DNA from: Calditrichia bacterium
Lineage (GTDB): Bacteria; Calditrichota; Calditrichia; RBG-13-44-9; J075
Direction: 5' to 3'
Assembly: GCA_028284905.1 (NCBI GenBank)
Contig: JANQQU010000015.1
Location: forward strand, 1-64,000
DNA length: 64,000 nucleotides
Below the pieces are notes generated by a model. That model was not told the DNA's origin. It ran no database searches and saw nothing but the letters and a program-made list of their open reading frames with translations. A program made the translations under genes and the position numbers. Positions 19,216 through 28,341 of this stretch are shown in pieces; the first letter of the stretch is position 1, and every line of letters begins with the position of its first letter.

Positions 19216-20232
19216 TTGAAATTATCCATCCTGGATCAATCACCGGTCGCAGAAGGGATGACACCAGCCTCAGCCATCCGGGAAACGCTCTCGCTGGCAG
19301 CAGCGGCGGAGTCATTAGGTTATCATCGCTATTGGGTTTCTGAGCATCATAATACCAATTCATTTGCCTCGGCCAGCCCGGAGATTTTGCTGGGTAGAAT
19401 TGCCTCGCTGACCGAGCGCATCAGGGTTGGATCGGCCGGCGTATTATTAACATTATACAGTCCGTTAAAAATAGCCGAACAGTTTAATATGCTCGAGACA
19501 TTATTCCCGGGCAGAATCGACCTTGGCATTGGCCGCGCCGGTGGCAGTGATGCAAAAACGCTGAAGGCGCTTCATCCTGATGCGCAAAGCGAAGATACTT
19601 TTGCAAAATTTGATGACATGATTTCCTTTATGGACAACAGCGTGCCCGGCCCGATGCACTTTCGGAATGTCAACGCCTCTCCCCTGGTAGAAAACATTCC
19701 GCAGTTTTGGGTGCTGGGTTCCAGCCCGGCCAGTGCAGAATATGCTGCGACTCGTGGTCTCCCCTACTCTTTTGCGAATTTTATCAATGCCGAGTATTGT
19801 ATTCCCGCTCTGCAAACCTATCATCAGCATTTTCGGCCCTCTCGCTTCCTGAAGGCGCCCTATGTAAATCTGGCGGTTTTTGCACTCTGCGCCGATTCGG
19901 AAAAAGAAGCGAATCGTTTAGCAACAAGTTCAGAATTATGGGTAGTGAAATCTTTTTTACGCAGGGAGAATATCAAATTCCCAGATCAGGCGACGGCGGA
20001 GAGTGCCAGCTACCACCCGCAGGAGCGCTTAGTACTGGCATATCGCCGGAAATCCAGTTATATTGGCAGTGCCGGTCAGGTTTCTGCAGCGTTAGCCGAA
20101 ACCGCCAAAAAGCTGGCTGTAAATGAACTTACCATTGTAACTATCACACCTGAATATGAAGACAGACTTCGTTCGTATCAACTATTAGCCGATGCATTTG
20201 AACTAGCGCCCAGCCTTGTTCCAGAGGGTTAA
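19216..20232 (+). CDS. LLM-class flavin-dependent oxidoreductase (MsnO8-like)
   Basis: I chose TTG 19216, preceded by AGGAAGCGGGA, because it gives the family's standard N-terminus (LKLSILDQSPV); a TTG at 19180 would add an untypical basic extension. The 338-residue protein is a bacterial luciferase-like TIM barrel: AAAAESLGYHRYWVSEHH, PEILLGRIASLTERIRVGSAGVLL, PGRIDLGIGRAGGSD and WVLGSSPASAEYAATRGLPYSFA are characteristic. Family members oxidise small organic substrates using reduced FMN and oxygen. The substrate is not inferable from context. It is followed by an independent RlpA-type gene 77 bp downstream. Confidence 0.92.
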   Translation: MKLSILDQSPVAEGMTPASAIRETLSLAAAAESLGYHRYWVSEHHNTNSFASASPEILLGRIASLTERIRVGSAGVLLTLYSPLKIAEQFNMLETLFPGRIDLGIGRAGGSDAKTLKALHPDAQSEDTFAKFDDMISFMDNSVPGPMHFRNVNASPLVENIPQFWVLGSSPASAEYAATRGLPYSFANFINAEYCIPALQTYHQHFRPSRFLKAPYVNLAVFALCADSEKEANRLATSSELWVVKSFLRRENIKFPDQATAESASYHPQERLVLAYRRKSSYIGSAGQVSAALAETAKKLAVNELTIVTITPEYEDRLRSYQLLADAFELAPSLVPEG

Positions 20233-20308
20233 GCGCGGTAAACCGGAGAATGTTTCGTTTGAGCCGTGCCATTAAAAAAGCAGTTAATTTGAATTTCAGG
20301 AGCCATCA

Positions 20309-22495
20309 ATGCAGCAAGTATTTCGCAACATTTCTTTTTCAGTCATTCTGTTTTCGTTAGTTGTTATTAGCGGAACCGCTTTTTCGCAGACGAATTACAG
20401 TGGCATTTGGTTAACTGGCGATGCAGACTATAAAGTTTGGTCAGACGCGAACTGGAAATCTTTCCATGCCAAATGGGATGAACTGCGAAATCAAAACTAT
20501 CGCCTGGTGGATATCGAAACAATTCTTGGCGATGGCGAGCGACGCTATTTTGGCATCTGGCATAGTGGATTCGATCTCAGCCGCCTTTGGGTTGGTATCA
20601 ATTGGTTTACATTTAAGGAAAAATGGGATGAAGCCCGGGCGGATGGATTGCGGCTGGTTGATGTAGAAATTTATCATGATCGCCAGGGAAGAAAATTTAT
20701 TGGCGTCTGGCGGGAAGGTTTCCATGACGAGGAATTTGTTTTCGACCAAACTTGGGACAACTTCCAGAAAAAATGGAATGAGTTAAACGAAGCAAATTTT
20801 CGCCTGATAGATTTTGAAATCTACTACATCAACGGCGATTTACGCTATGCCGGGGTTTGGCAATCCGGAGAAAGCAATGATTTGTTTCTGCATGATCTTC
20901 CCTGGGACAAATTTGAAGAAATTAATATAAAACTTTCCGAAGGTAAAATGCGCCTCGTAGATCTGGAGATGCATCCGGTTTCCAAAGGCGTCAAGAGCTT
21001 TAGCGGCTTATGGTATCGGGAAGCTGGCTCTCAGCGTATTCTCGCTGAACAAGGTTGGAATGCTTTTCTCGATAAAATTCGCAGCTGGCCGCGAGAGGGC
21101 TACGCATTAGTAGATCTGGAAACCGAAAGCCGGGAATCGGTATTTTATGCCGGCGCGGGAGATGCTTCTTCCAGCAGCACAGGCCGAAATGATTATAGCT
21201 CCAGCAGCTCCGGGCATTCCAGTTCATCTAGTAATAGCTCTTCCGGTAGTACGGTGAGCCCCCCTCCTCCATCAGACGATACCTCTGGCTATATCGTTGC
21301 CGGCGGTGAAGAGCGTGGCAAAGCATCTTATTATGCCGATAAATTCCATGGGCGCAAAACTGCCAGCGGCGAACTCTATGATAAAAATGCGATGACCACA
21401 GCTCATCGTACGCATGCCTTTGGCACCTTACTGAAGGTTACCAACGAAACGACCGGGCAATCCGTCGTAGTTCGGGTAAACGACCGCGGTCCGCATGTGC
21501 CCAGCAGAGTTGTTGATCTTTCCCGGGCAGCAGCCGTGAAGGTCGATGCGATCACCATGGGGATTATCGATGTTGTCGTTGTGCCGGTAGTAGATCCCAA
21601 TGCGGCGCAAAATAACACAACTGCAGACAATTCCAGCGAGAGTACATCTGGTAGCAGCACAACGGTTGCCTCCAACACCAGCAACGATAATACATCAGAG
21701 AATCAGCAATCCAGCAGTAGCAACACCAGCAGCAGTAATAGTAGTAGCGCAGAAGATGTCGTCGCTGCCGGTAAGGTAGAAAGCGGAAAAGCATCTTATT
21801 ATGCCGATAAATTTCATGGCAGAAAAACCGCCAGCGGGGAGCTGTATGATCGCAATAAGATGACCTGTGCCCATCGCACCCATCCGTTTGGCACGCTGTT
21901 AAAAGTGACCAACGAAGGCAATAACCGCTCGGTCGTCGTGCGGGTTAATGATCGCGGTCCCCACTCCCCCGGACGTATTGTCGACCTTTCCAACATTGCC
22001 GCTCAGCAAATTGGTTTAATTCAACAAGGGATCGCCGAAGTGAAAGTGGTTCCGGTGAAAATCGCGAATGAAAATGGCGGCGGGCAAAGCGACCTTGCTT
22101 CCAGCACTAGTAGCACTTCCTCGAATAGTAACGATTCAGGCAACTCCGGAAATTCATCGTCTTCATCCTCCTCATCTTCAGATGGGGATATAGAGCGCGG
22201 CAAGGCCTCTTACTATGCGAATAAATTTAACGGACGGCGCACCGCCAGCGGTGAAATATTTGATCAGAATAAATTGACCTGTGCCCATCGCACCCATCCG
22301 TTTGGCACTTATTTAAAAGTCACCAATGTGGATAATGGTCTTTCCGTGATCGTTCGGGTAAATGATCGTGGTCCCCACGTGCCCAGCAGGGTTGTTGATC
22401 TCTCCGCAGAAGCTGCCGACCGTCTGGATGCGATTCGCCTCGGTATTATTGATGTCGAAGTTGAGGTTGTTTCCAATGATGAGGCTGAGAATTAA
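20309..22495 (+). CDS. Exported protein with five BTRD1-like repeats and three RlpA domains
   Basis: 728 residues, with AGGAG eight bases before the ATG and a signal peptide ending at AFSQ. Residues about 28-290 hold five repeats of roughly 50 residues with the pattern G.W..G....W....W..F..KW.E....RLVD.E, which matches the bacterial tandem repeat domain 1 (BTRD1) type. Serine-rich linkers then separate three copies of an RlpA-like double-psi barrel (at about 332-430, 487-600 and 625-728). Each has ERGKASYYA or similar, GRKTASGE, AHRTHAFGT or AHRTHPFGT, VRVNDRGPH and VVDLS. RlpA cleaves glycan strands lacking stem peptides or binds peptidoglycan at the septum; the conserved Asp of VNDRGP and the His are present in all three copies. 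No SPOR domain is seen. The BTRD1 and triple RlpA combination is unusual. Probably periplasmic or outer-membrane, acting on the cell wall. Confidence 0.9.
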   Translation: MQQVFRNISFSVILFSLVVISGTAFSQTNYSGIWLTGDADYKVWSDANWKSFHAKWDELRNQNYRLVDIETILGDGERRYFGIWHSGFDLSRLWVGINWFTFKEKWDEARADGLRLVDVEIYHDRQGRKFIGVWREGFHDEEFVFDQTWDNFQKKWNELNEANFRLIDFEIYYINGDLRYAGVWQSGESNDLFLHDLPWDKFEEINIKLSEGKMRLVDLEMHPVSKGVKSFSGLWYREAGSQRILAEQGWNAFLDKIRSWPREGYALVDLETESRESVFYAGAGDASSSSTGRNDYSSSSSGHSSSSSNSSSGSTVSPPPPSDDTSGYIVAGGEERGKASYYADKFHGRKTASGELYDKNAMTTAHRTHAFGTLLKVTNETTGQSVVVRVNDRGPHVPSRVVDLSRAAAVKVDAITMGIIDVVVVPVVDPNAAQNNTTADNSSESTSGSSTTVASNTSNDNTSENQQSSSSNTSSSNSSSAEDVVAAGKVESGKASYYADKFHGRKTASGELYDRNKMTCAHRTHPFGTLLKVTNEGNNRSVVVRVNDRGPHSPGRIVDLSNIAAQQIGLIQQGIAEVKVVPVKIANENGGGQSDLASSTSSTSSNSNDSGNSGNSSSSSSSSSDGDIERGKASYYANKFNGRRTASGEIFDQNKLTCAHRTHPFGTYLKVTNVDNGLSVIVRVNDRGPHVPSRVVDLSAEAADRLDAIRLGIIDVEVEVVSNDEAEN

Positions 22496-22547
22496 ATAAG
22501 TCAGTTGGCATTCCGCTGAAAATTGGTTCAGCAAAATTTGATAAAAC

Positions 22548-22582
22548 AAGATACCGGAACCCCATTACGGTATCTTTATAAC
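22548..22582 (+). terminator. Probable terminator after the RlpA gene
   Basis: AAGATACCG (22548-22556) pairs perfectly with CGGTATCTT (22568-22576) and is followed by TATAAC. The U-tract is weak. Confidence 0.55.
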
Positions 22583-22722
22583 TTCATGTTTCCATAATAA
22601 TTGTCAAGAAAATTGTTGAGGTTCGCAGCATAATCCCTTAAATTGCCGGACTATTATCGAAAATGCCCCGCTGGGCATATTGCAACTGATTTGGAGAAAT
22701 ATTCGGAGAGGATGATTACAAT

Positions 22723-23079
22723 ATGGGCATAGATGAGGTTTTGAATAAGAAAGAATTATTCGAACGTCTGGATGATGACCAGGAACTCCTAGTTGAACTA
22801 ATCGAAATTTTCTTGAGTGAGTATCCGGAATCAATTCAAAGCATTGCGTCTGCCATTCAGGCCCAAGATCCGGAAGCTCTGCGCATCGCCGCCCATACCC
22901 TGAAAGGGGCTGTCGGTAATTTTTGTGCATATAAGGCGATGGAAGCAGCCGAGCAGTTGGAAATGAGTGGTCGAAATAAAGACCTCAATTCAGTCGAAGC
23001 AGAGTTCGTCAGCCTTGAGGCTGAAATGACAAAGGTGAATGCCGCACTGCAGGATCTTGCAGAAAGTTGTGCATCTTAA
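22723..23079 (+). CDS. Stand-alone Hpt phosphotransfer protein
   Basis: 118 residues forming a single Hpt domain. The phosphoacceptor is His58 in the motif AAHTLKGAVGNF, within the expected helical pattern (LVELIEIFLSEYPESIQSIASAI before it, AAEQLEMSGRNKDL after it). Hpt proteins relay phosphate between hybrid kinases and response regulators, or receive it from a receiver domain. No kinase or receiver gene is adjacent, so the partners must lie elsewhere. The nearest two-component genes in the window (57-62 kb) do not need an Hpt relay. It is monocistronic or read into rplU, but rplU has its own promoter. Confidence 0.9.
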   Translation: MGIDEVLNKKELFERLDDDQELLVELIEIFLSEYPESIQSIASAIQAQDPEALRIAAHTLKGAVGNFCAYKAMEAAEQLEMSGRNKDLNSVEAEFVSLEAEMTKVNAALQDLAESCAS

Positions 23080-23124
23080 TCAAATAAATTTCCGATGTCA
23101 GGGTCTCCCTTATAATTTTTTACC

Positions 23125-23153
23125 TTGACACACCAACAGACAGCATTTATATT
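23125..23153 (+). promoter_or_regulatory. Sigma-70-type promoter of rplU-rpmA
   Basis: TTGACA (23125-23130) is a perfect -35 hexamer, followed after 17 bp by TATATT (23148-23153), a five-of-six match to the -10 box. Transcription would start near 23160, giving a leader of about 40 nt before rplU. Confidence 0.8.
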
Positions 23154-23200
23154 TTGCAGCTGTTATTCAAGGAATATCAATTTTATAGAGGATCGTTATT

Positions 23201-23512
23201 ATGTACGCTATTGTGGAAATCGCAGGCAAACAGTTTCGTGTAGAAAAAGACATGAGCATCAAAGTGCCTCTGATGAAAAAGAATGTCGGCGATAAAGTTG
23301 AGTTTGATCGCGTATTACTCGTAGGTGGAGACAAAGGCACGAAAATTGGCCGTCCGCTGGTAGAAGGCGCGAAAGTAAAAGCGAAAGTAATCGAGAATGG
23401 CCGCGATAAAAAAATCCTGGTTTTCAAAAAGAAACGTCGTAAAGGCTACCGGGTACTGAATGGTCATCGTCAACATTTTACTAAAATTCAAATCGAAAAA
23501 GTAAGTGGATAA
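23201..23512 (+). CDS. rplU: 50S ribosomal protein L21
   Basis: 103 residues, the usual length for bL21. It starts [17 protein letters not shown] and carries the family features [38 protein letters not shown] and the basic C-terminal [16 protein letters not shown] that contacts 23S rRNA. GAGG lies ahead of the ATG. rpmA follows after 17 bp, the standard bacterial arrangement; the obgE gene often found next is absent here. Confidence 0.98.
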   Translation: MYAIVEIAGKQFRVEKDMSIKVPLMKKNVGDKVEFDRVLLVGGDKGTKIGRPLVEGAKVKAKVIENGRDKKILVFKKKRRKGYRVLNGHRQHFTKIQIEKVSG

Positions 23513-23529
23513 ACCAGCCGGAGGAAATT

Positions 23530-23787
23530 ATGGCTCATAAGAAAGGTGTTGGTAGTTCCCGGAATGGTCGTGACAGTGAAGCTAAACGACTGGGCGTAAA
23601 AGCCTTCGGTGGACAGTTTGTTCGTGCCGGAAGCATTATTATTCGTCAGCGTGGCACCAAATGGCATCCCGGTAACAACGTAAAGCGCGCAGGCGACGAT
23701 AGCATTTTTGCTTTGATCGACGGCGTTGTAAAGTTTGAGCGTAAGGATAAAACTCGCACTAAAGTTAGTGTTTATCCTGCGAACTAG
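23530..23787 (+). CDS. rpmA: 50S ribosomal protein L27
   Basis: 85 residues, the usual length for bL27. It begins [20 protein letters not shown], so the flexible N-terminus that reaches the peptidyl transferase centre is present, without the cleaved extension of Firmicutes. The body has [22 protein letters not shown] and [19 protein letters not shown] precedes the ATG. It is cotranscribed with rplU and followed by a strong terminator. Confidence 0.98.
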   Translation: MAHKKGVGSSRNGRDSEAKRLGVKAFGGQFVRAGSIIIRQRGTKWHPGNNVKRAGDDSIFALIDGVVKFERKDKTRTKVSVYPAN

Positions 23788-23813
23788 TCTATTTTAATCA
23801 GACATTGTTTTTG

Positions 23814-23845
23814 AAAAGGGAATTCAATCGAATTCCCTTTTTTGT
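23814..23845 (+). terminator. Intrinsic terminator of rplU-rpmA
   Basis: AAAAGGGAATTC (23814-23825) and GAATTCCCTTTT (23830-23841) form a perfect 12-bp stem with an AATC loop, followed by further T residues. Confidence 0.93.
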
Positions 23846-23946
23846 TTCCCCACCCCTACTCATCATTACTTGATTGCCTATCAAATCATCTGTAAATTTC
23901 CCAGATCAATTCAATCAGTGCTATCTAAATCTTCTGAGGTTAAACT

Positions 23947-24624
23947 ATGCCGAAACTTACTTTTCTGGGACATTCTGCTTTCTTGATCGAAGGTCACTCT
24001 AATACCTTGATTATCGATCCGTTCTTAAATGACAATCCACTGGCTGAAATTAAAGCGAGTGAGGTAAAAGCCGATTATGTACTTGTTACCCATGGGCATG
24101 GAGATCATTTGGGAGATAGTATCGAAATTGCCAAAAACAATGACGCAACAGTTATCTCCACCTACGAACTGGCCAGTTATTGTGAGCGACAGGGCGTAAA
24201 ATCACATCCGATGCATATCGGCGGCGCTCATATCTTTCCTTTCGGCCGGTTGAAGCTGACGATCGCCCATCATGGCTCCTCGACCCCGGATGGTGCTTAC
24301 ATGGGAGAGCCCAGTGGCATGCTAATCACAATGGATGGAAAAACCTTTTACCACGCCGGCGATACCGGCCTGTTTCTTGACATGAAGCTCATTGGAGAAA
24401 TGAACCATATTGATATCGCCGCGTTGCCCATCGGCGACAATTTCACTATGGGCATTGATGACGCTGTTAAAGCCGCAGAATTTCTCAATGCAAAGCACTA
24501 TTTACCAATGCATTATGGTACATTTGGTCTTATTGACGTAGACCCGCATCATTTTGTTGAAAAATTAGCTGGTAACGGCCTGAAAGGCACCGTGCTCCCG
24601 GTTGGCTACTCAATCGATTTTTGA
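23947..24624 (+). CDS. UPF0173-type metal-dependent hydrolase (metallo-beta-lactamase fold)
   Basis: 225 residues, typical for the UPF0173/YtkL family. The N-terminus is MPKLTFLGHSAFLIEG. The metal-binding motif is THGHGDHLGD (HxHxDH), with further ligands in HHGSS, the Asp of YHAGDTGLF and the His of YLPMHYGTFG. The fold binds two metal ions, usually zinc or manganese, and hydrolyses ester or phosphoester bonds. The physiological substrate of this family is unknown. It is a single gene after the ribosomal-protein terminator. Confidence 0.93.
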   Translation: MPKLTFLGHSAFLIEGHSNTLIIDPFLNDNPLAEIKASEVKADYVLVTHGHGDHLGDSIEIAKNNDATVISTYELASYCERQGVKSHPMHIGGAHIFPFGRLKLTIAHHGSSTPDGAYMGEPSGMLITMDGKTFYHAGDTGLFLDMKLIGEMNHIDIAALPIGDNFTMGIDDAVKAAEFLNAKHYLPMHYGTFGLIDVDPHHFVEKLAGNGLKGTVLPVGYSIDF

Positions 24625-24728
24625 TACTCAAAATTATTAGTTTGCAGAATTGCAAAATCGCATTCATCTGCTTACATTTGGTGATGCACAAAATTGATTG
24701 TTAATCATTCAGCGACAGAAAGAGGAAT

Positions 24729-26561
24729 ATGGCAAGCGATCGCCAGGCGCAGGGTATAGAAGAAGATAAGGTCAGTGGGAAGATATACGATCGAAAACTA
24801 TTTGCCCGACTGATAAAATATGGGAAGCCTTACTGGCCTTTGATTCTGCTGGCAGTAGCCATGATTATCATCGCAGCCGGTCTGGAAACATTAGGCCCCT
24901 ACCTGACGCGACTGGCAGTTGATGATCACATTGTCACAGGAGACACCGATGGATTGATCACCATTATCATCATCTACATTTCGGTGCTCTTTGGAAATTT
25001 TCTCATCAAGTATATGCAGATCATCCTTACTCAGTATGTCGGGCAAAAGATTATCTATGATTTGCGCAGCGAGATTTTTACCCACTTGCAGTATCTTCAC
25101 CAGCAATATTTCGACAAAAACCCGGTGGGCCGTCTGATGACCCGGGTAACTTCCGATATTGAAGCACTGAACCAGATGTTTACCCAGGGTCTGGTAATGA
25201 TCTTTGGCGACATCTTCCTGATTCTCGGTATCGTCATCATGATGGTATCCGTGCAGCCGGAATTGGCGCTTTGGACATTTTCAGTTATTCCCTTTTTATT
25301 TCTTGCGTCCTTTGTTTTCCGGAAAAAAGTGCGTAGTGCCTTCGGGGAAATACGACTTTTTCTTGCCCAGATTAACTCCTTTCTCCAGGAGCGAATCAGC
25401 GGCATGTCGATTGTCCAGCTTTTCAACCGGGAGAAGAAAGATTATGATGATTTTCGGGAGGTCAACTGGTCTCATACCGATGCATTTATTCGGACCATCT
25501 TTTATTATGCACTCTTTTATCCGGTTGTAGAACTTATTAGCGCGACCGCTCTGGCGATCATTATTTTCCGCGGAGGTTGGCTAATTCAGTCCGAAGCAGT
25601 GACGCTCGGCATTCTAATCGCTTTTATTCAATATGCCCGGATGTTTTTCCGTCCTATCAGCGATCTTTCCGAGAAATACAATATTCTACAGGGGGCATTT
25701 GCCTCATCCGAGCGCATCTTCAAACTGCTCGATACAAAACCGGCAATCAGCACCCCGGAGAACAGTCATGGACAGGATAAAATTACCGGTAACATCAAAT
25801 TCGAGGATGTTTCCTTTGGCTACAATCCGGAAGAATTAGTCTTGAAAAATGTCAACCTGACCATTCCCGCCGGTAAGCGATATGCCCTGGTTGGCCATAC
25901 CGGTTCCGGTAAAACCACCATGCTCCGCCTGATTGGCCGCTTCTACGATATTAATGAAGGCCGGATAACTGTCGATGATGTTGATGTGCGCCAGTGGGCT
26001 CTGCATTTATTGCGCAAACATATGGCCATTGTTCTTCAGGACGTTTTCCTTTTTTCCGGCAATATTCTCGAGAATATTCGCCTGGGTAGAAAAGATATTA
26101 GTGAAGAGCAAGTGATGGCGGCAGCGAAGATGGTCAATGCCCACAATTTTATTATGAAAATGCCCGATGGCTACCGCTCTCAGGTAAAAGAACGTGGCAG
26201 TAATTTATCCGTGGGGCAAAGACAGTTGCTTAGTCTGGCCAGGGCACTGGTTGTCGACCCGGATGTTCTATTGCTCGATGAAGCGACGGCAAATATCGAC
26301 AGTGAATCTGAAGCGCTTATCCAACAGGCCCTGGAAGTTGTGTTGAAGGATCGTACTGCAATTGTTATCGCGCACCGCCTCTCCACTATCCAGCGGGTAG
26401 ATCAGATCGTGGTAATGCATAAGGGCATCATTCGCGAGCAGGGCACGCATCAGGAACTCCTCAAGAAAAGAGGATTTTATTACAAACTTTATCAGTTGCA
26501 ATACCAAAATTGGCAAAAAGATGACCGGGAAAAGTCAGCTGCCCAGATTTTTATTGACTAG
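24729..26561 (+). CDS. ABC exporter half-transporter (membrane domain fused to ATPase)
   Basis: 610 residues. The N-terminal part (about 30-330) is a six-helix ABC transmembrane domain with GQKIIYDLRSEIFTHL and YFDKNPVGRLMTRVTSD. The C-terminal ATPase (about 360-590) has Walker A GHTGSGKTT, signature LSVGQRQ, Walker B VLLLDEATANID with the catalytic Glu, and an H-loop IAHRLST. As a half-transporter it must dimerise. It resembles the YheH/MsbA group of multidrug or lipid exporters, with no dedicated partner next to it, so a homodimer is likely. The only close neighbour is the unrecognised gene 54 bp downstream. Confidence 0.92.
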   Translation: MASDRQAQGIEEDKVSGKIYDRKLFARLIKYGKPYWPLILLAVAMIIIAAGLETLGPYLTRLAVDDHIVTGDTDGLITIIIIYISVLFGNFLIKYMQIILTQYVGQKIIYDLRSEIFTHLQYLHQQYFDKNPVGRLMTRVTSDIEALNQMFTQGLVMIFGDIFLILGIVIMMVSVQPELALWTFSVIPFLFLASFVFRKKVRSAFGEIRLFLAQINSFLQERISGMSIVQLFNREKKDYDDFREVNWSHTDAFIRTIFYYALFYPVVELISATALAIIIFRGGWLIQSEAVTLGILIAFIQYARMFFRPISDLSEKYNILQGAFASSERIFKLLDTKPAISTPENSHGQDKITGNIKFEDVSFGYNPEELVLKNVNLTIPAGKRYALVGHTGSGKTTMLRLIGRFYDINEGRITVDDVDVRQWALHLLRKHMAIVLQDVFLFSGNILENIRLGRKDISEEQVMAAAKMVNAHNFIMKMPDGYRSQVKERGSNLSVGQRQLLSLARALVVDPDVLLLDEATANIDSESEALIQQALEVVLKDRTAIVIAHRLSTIQRVDQIVVMHKGIIREQGTHQELLKKRGFYYKLYQLQYQNWQKDDREKSAAQIFID

Positions 26562-26615
26562 TTTTCCCAGCCATGTTAAATTCGGTTTAAACCAATTGTT
26601 GCGGAGGCTTTGATA

Positions 26616-27974
26616 TTGTCTGAAGGGTTGTCGAAAAAATACGTTACCGTGCGGGAATTTGTCGAAAGTTGGGATAAAGAATTATACAAGCTTACCAACC
26701 TCGATTACTTTATATATCTGCTCATAAACCATATGGGCAACCAATTGGACAAGCATTTTTTTAATGCCCCGCGAAATGATTCTCAGCTACTTTTAAGTTT
26801 TGAAAGCATTGGCACTTTATGCTTTAATATTGGTGACAGCTTCGAATATTTTCTCGAAGAAGATTCTTTCGGCCGTTATAGCGTAGATTATCGGGTTGAC
26901 AAAGAAATGTCCGGTGAAGTGCTCGATCGCAACTCGGATGTAACCCACCGCCGCTTGAAAAGCTTGCAAGCATTATTGACTCACGGATATTTTAAAGAAC
27001 AAAGTTTTCGCGCAGACCTGATGGAATATGTTATCATCGATACATTGCTCCAATTCTACTACGAGGAAATTGGCATTGAATTCGGTGATGAAGATATGGA
27101 GATCATGGCGTTGGCAGAATTTATCGAAGACACTATGATTCGTTTTATTCGCGCCGAGGGAAAATCGCTGCTGCAGAGATATGACGATCCTGCTATCGAC
27201 TTTTTTGAAAAGCTACTTGAGCTGGAAGAAGGGATTAATGAAGCACAGCGCTGGCAGAGTAACGGACGTGAAATGGCAGAAGATTCACATGATTGGTCCG
27301 CGAACAAAATTGGCCATGAGAATGCCCTGGATGATGTTTTTAAGCGCTTCATAGCGGATAGCGAAAGGGATGCTTCTCAGGACGATCTCGGTTGTTTGTC
27401 CTGTACTATTGAGTTATTCCAATGTTATCTGCAGGAAGAAGCCCGCATTAACAGTATCTACGAAATTTCCCCGACCCATATCAATGAATTCCTCTCTGTT
27501 TGGCTCATCAAAAAATTTGCACATGAATCCCCTCCCCGCTTTCCGCAATTATTTCAGTCTTTAGCAAGATTTATTACCTGGTTAAACAAAAATCTTGGCA
27601 TCGAGCTAAAGCGGGAATTTATTCGTTTTTATGATAATGTTAAGACAGAGATCCCCCGGGTTGTCCGCATTCTCCATTCCTATCTTCAGGAATACAATCT
27701 TTTCGAAATAATGCTCTTGAGAAACCAGGAAGACGCTGAACAGATTGATGGTTTTTTTGAAATCACCGAGTTTTCCCAACGGCCGGAGAAAATCCTTAGC
27801 CTGGAAAACATTCACCAATATCAACCACTGAAAGATGTTGGATTGAACATGTCTTCCTACAATAGTTTACGTAAGGGAGACGTGCTACAGGCAACTGTAG
27901 TCAAGAAAAATGAAGATTGGGAAATATTGGAAATACACTACTTATTCCCGAATGCCTCAAAAGCTTATCTTTAA
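26616..27974 (+). CDS. Conserved-looking hypothetical protein, 452 aa, cytoplasmic
   Basis: I chose TTG 26616 because GGAGG ends eight bases before it; the TTG at 26610 is too close to that site. I recognise no domain. The sequence has no signal peptide or membrane helix and is predicted from composition to be mostly alpha-helical and acidic. There is a possible boundary around residue 225-250, where a charged, low-complexity stretch occurs, and a small beta-rich end (LRKGDVLQATVVKKNEDWEILEIHYLF). One segment has two cysteines (LGCLSCTIELFQCY). The short gap to the ABC exporter suggests cotranscription, but no shared function can be claimed. Confidence 0.8.
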   Translation: MSEGLSKKYVTVREFVESWDKELYKLTNLDYFIYLLINHMGNQLDKHFFNAPRNDSQLLLSFESIGTLCFNIGDSFEYFLEEDSFGRYSVDYRVDKEMSGEVLDRNSDVTHRRLKSLQALLTHGYFKEQSFRADLMEYVIIDTLLQFYYEEIGIEFGDEDMEIMALAEFIEDTMIRFIRAEGKSLLQRYDDPAIDFFEKLLELEEGINEAQRWQSNGREMAEDSHDWSANKIGHENALDDVFKRFIADSERDASQDDLGCLSCTIELFQCYLQEEARINSIYEISPTHINEFLSVWLIKKFAHESPPRFPQLFQSLARFITWLNKNLGIELKREFIRFYDNVKTEIPRVVRILHSYLQEYNLFEIMLLRNQEDAEQIDGFFEITEFSQRPEKILSLENIHQYQPLKDVGLNMSSYNSLRKGDVLQATVVKKNEDWEILEIHYLFPNASKAYL

Positions 27975-28040
27975 TAGACTTAAATTCATTTTTGACTATA
28001 AAAATCATTTAAAAAAAATTAAATTCCCTGCAGAAAAGAC

Positions 28041-28069
28041 TTGATTAGATTTAGAATTATTGATATATT
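28041..28069 (+). promoter_or_regulatory. Candidate promoter of a small RNA
   Basis: TTGATT (28041-28046), 17 bp, then TATATT (28064-28069). This has the same spacing and the same -10 hexamer as the rplU promoter in this window. The expected start, about seven bases downstream, falls on the first base of a perfect hairpin. Confidence 0.5.
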
Positions 28070-28075
28070 AATAGC

Positions 28076-28178
28076 GGCGATGAGGTTCTCTCCAAAGAAA
28101 CCTCCCTCCTTAAATTTATTTTAATTAGGCCTCATCGCCATAAAAAAGGACATCAAAAATTTGATGTCCTTTTTTATT
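28076..28178 (+). ncRNA. Candidate small noncoding RNA of about 100 nt
   Basis: Within a 367-bp gap between convincing genes, GGCGATGAGG (28076-28085) pairs perfectly with CCTCATCGCC (28130-28139), closing a 44-nt loop. A perfect-stem intrinsic terminator follows at once (28142-28175), and a plausible promoter places the transcript start at about 28076. No ribosome site with an adequate ORF lies inside. A promoter, a 5' stem and a terminator within 140 bp argue for a discrete transcript. The 5' stem strand looks a little like the fluoride riboswitch start, but the 3' half does not fit, and no membrane transporter gene follows. The class is unknown. Confidence 0.45.
28142..28178 (+). terminator. 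Intrinsic terminator ending the candidate small RNA
   Basis: AAAAAAGGACATCAAA (28142-28157) is complementary to TTTGATGTCCTTTTTT (28160-28175), a long A-/T-flanked stem ending in a T-run. It could also insulate the downstream envelope operon. Confidence 0.85.
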
Positions 28179-28341
28179 TAACGACCTCTCAAACCACGAT
28201 TATAATTGTTTATGAACGCCTGCACTTTTTCGTAAAAATCCCCGAGAAGATATTTACTGCCCGACGAATTAAATCATGTAACTTTCCCCTATTCCCCCCG
28301 TAAAAATTTGTTGGTCAAAGTATAAATCCGGGAGTGTGTAT

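Noticed and set aside
28076-28139. Possible fluoride (crcB) riboswitch
   Set aside because: The first ten bases look like the start of that class, but the 3' half is a simple complement of the 5' strand, the AACCGCC and UGAUG blocks are missing, and no fluoride exporter gene follows.
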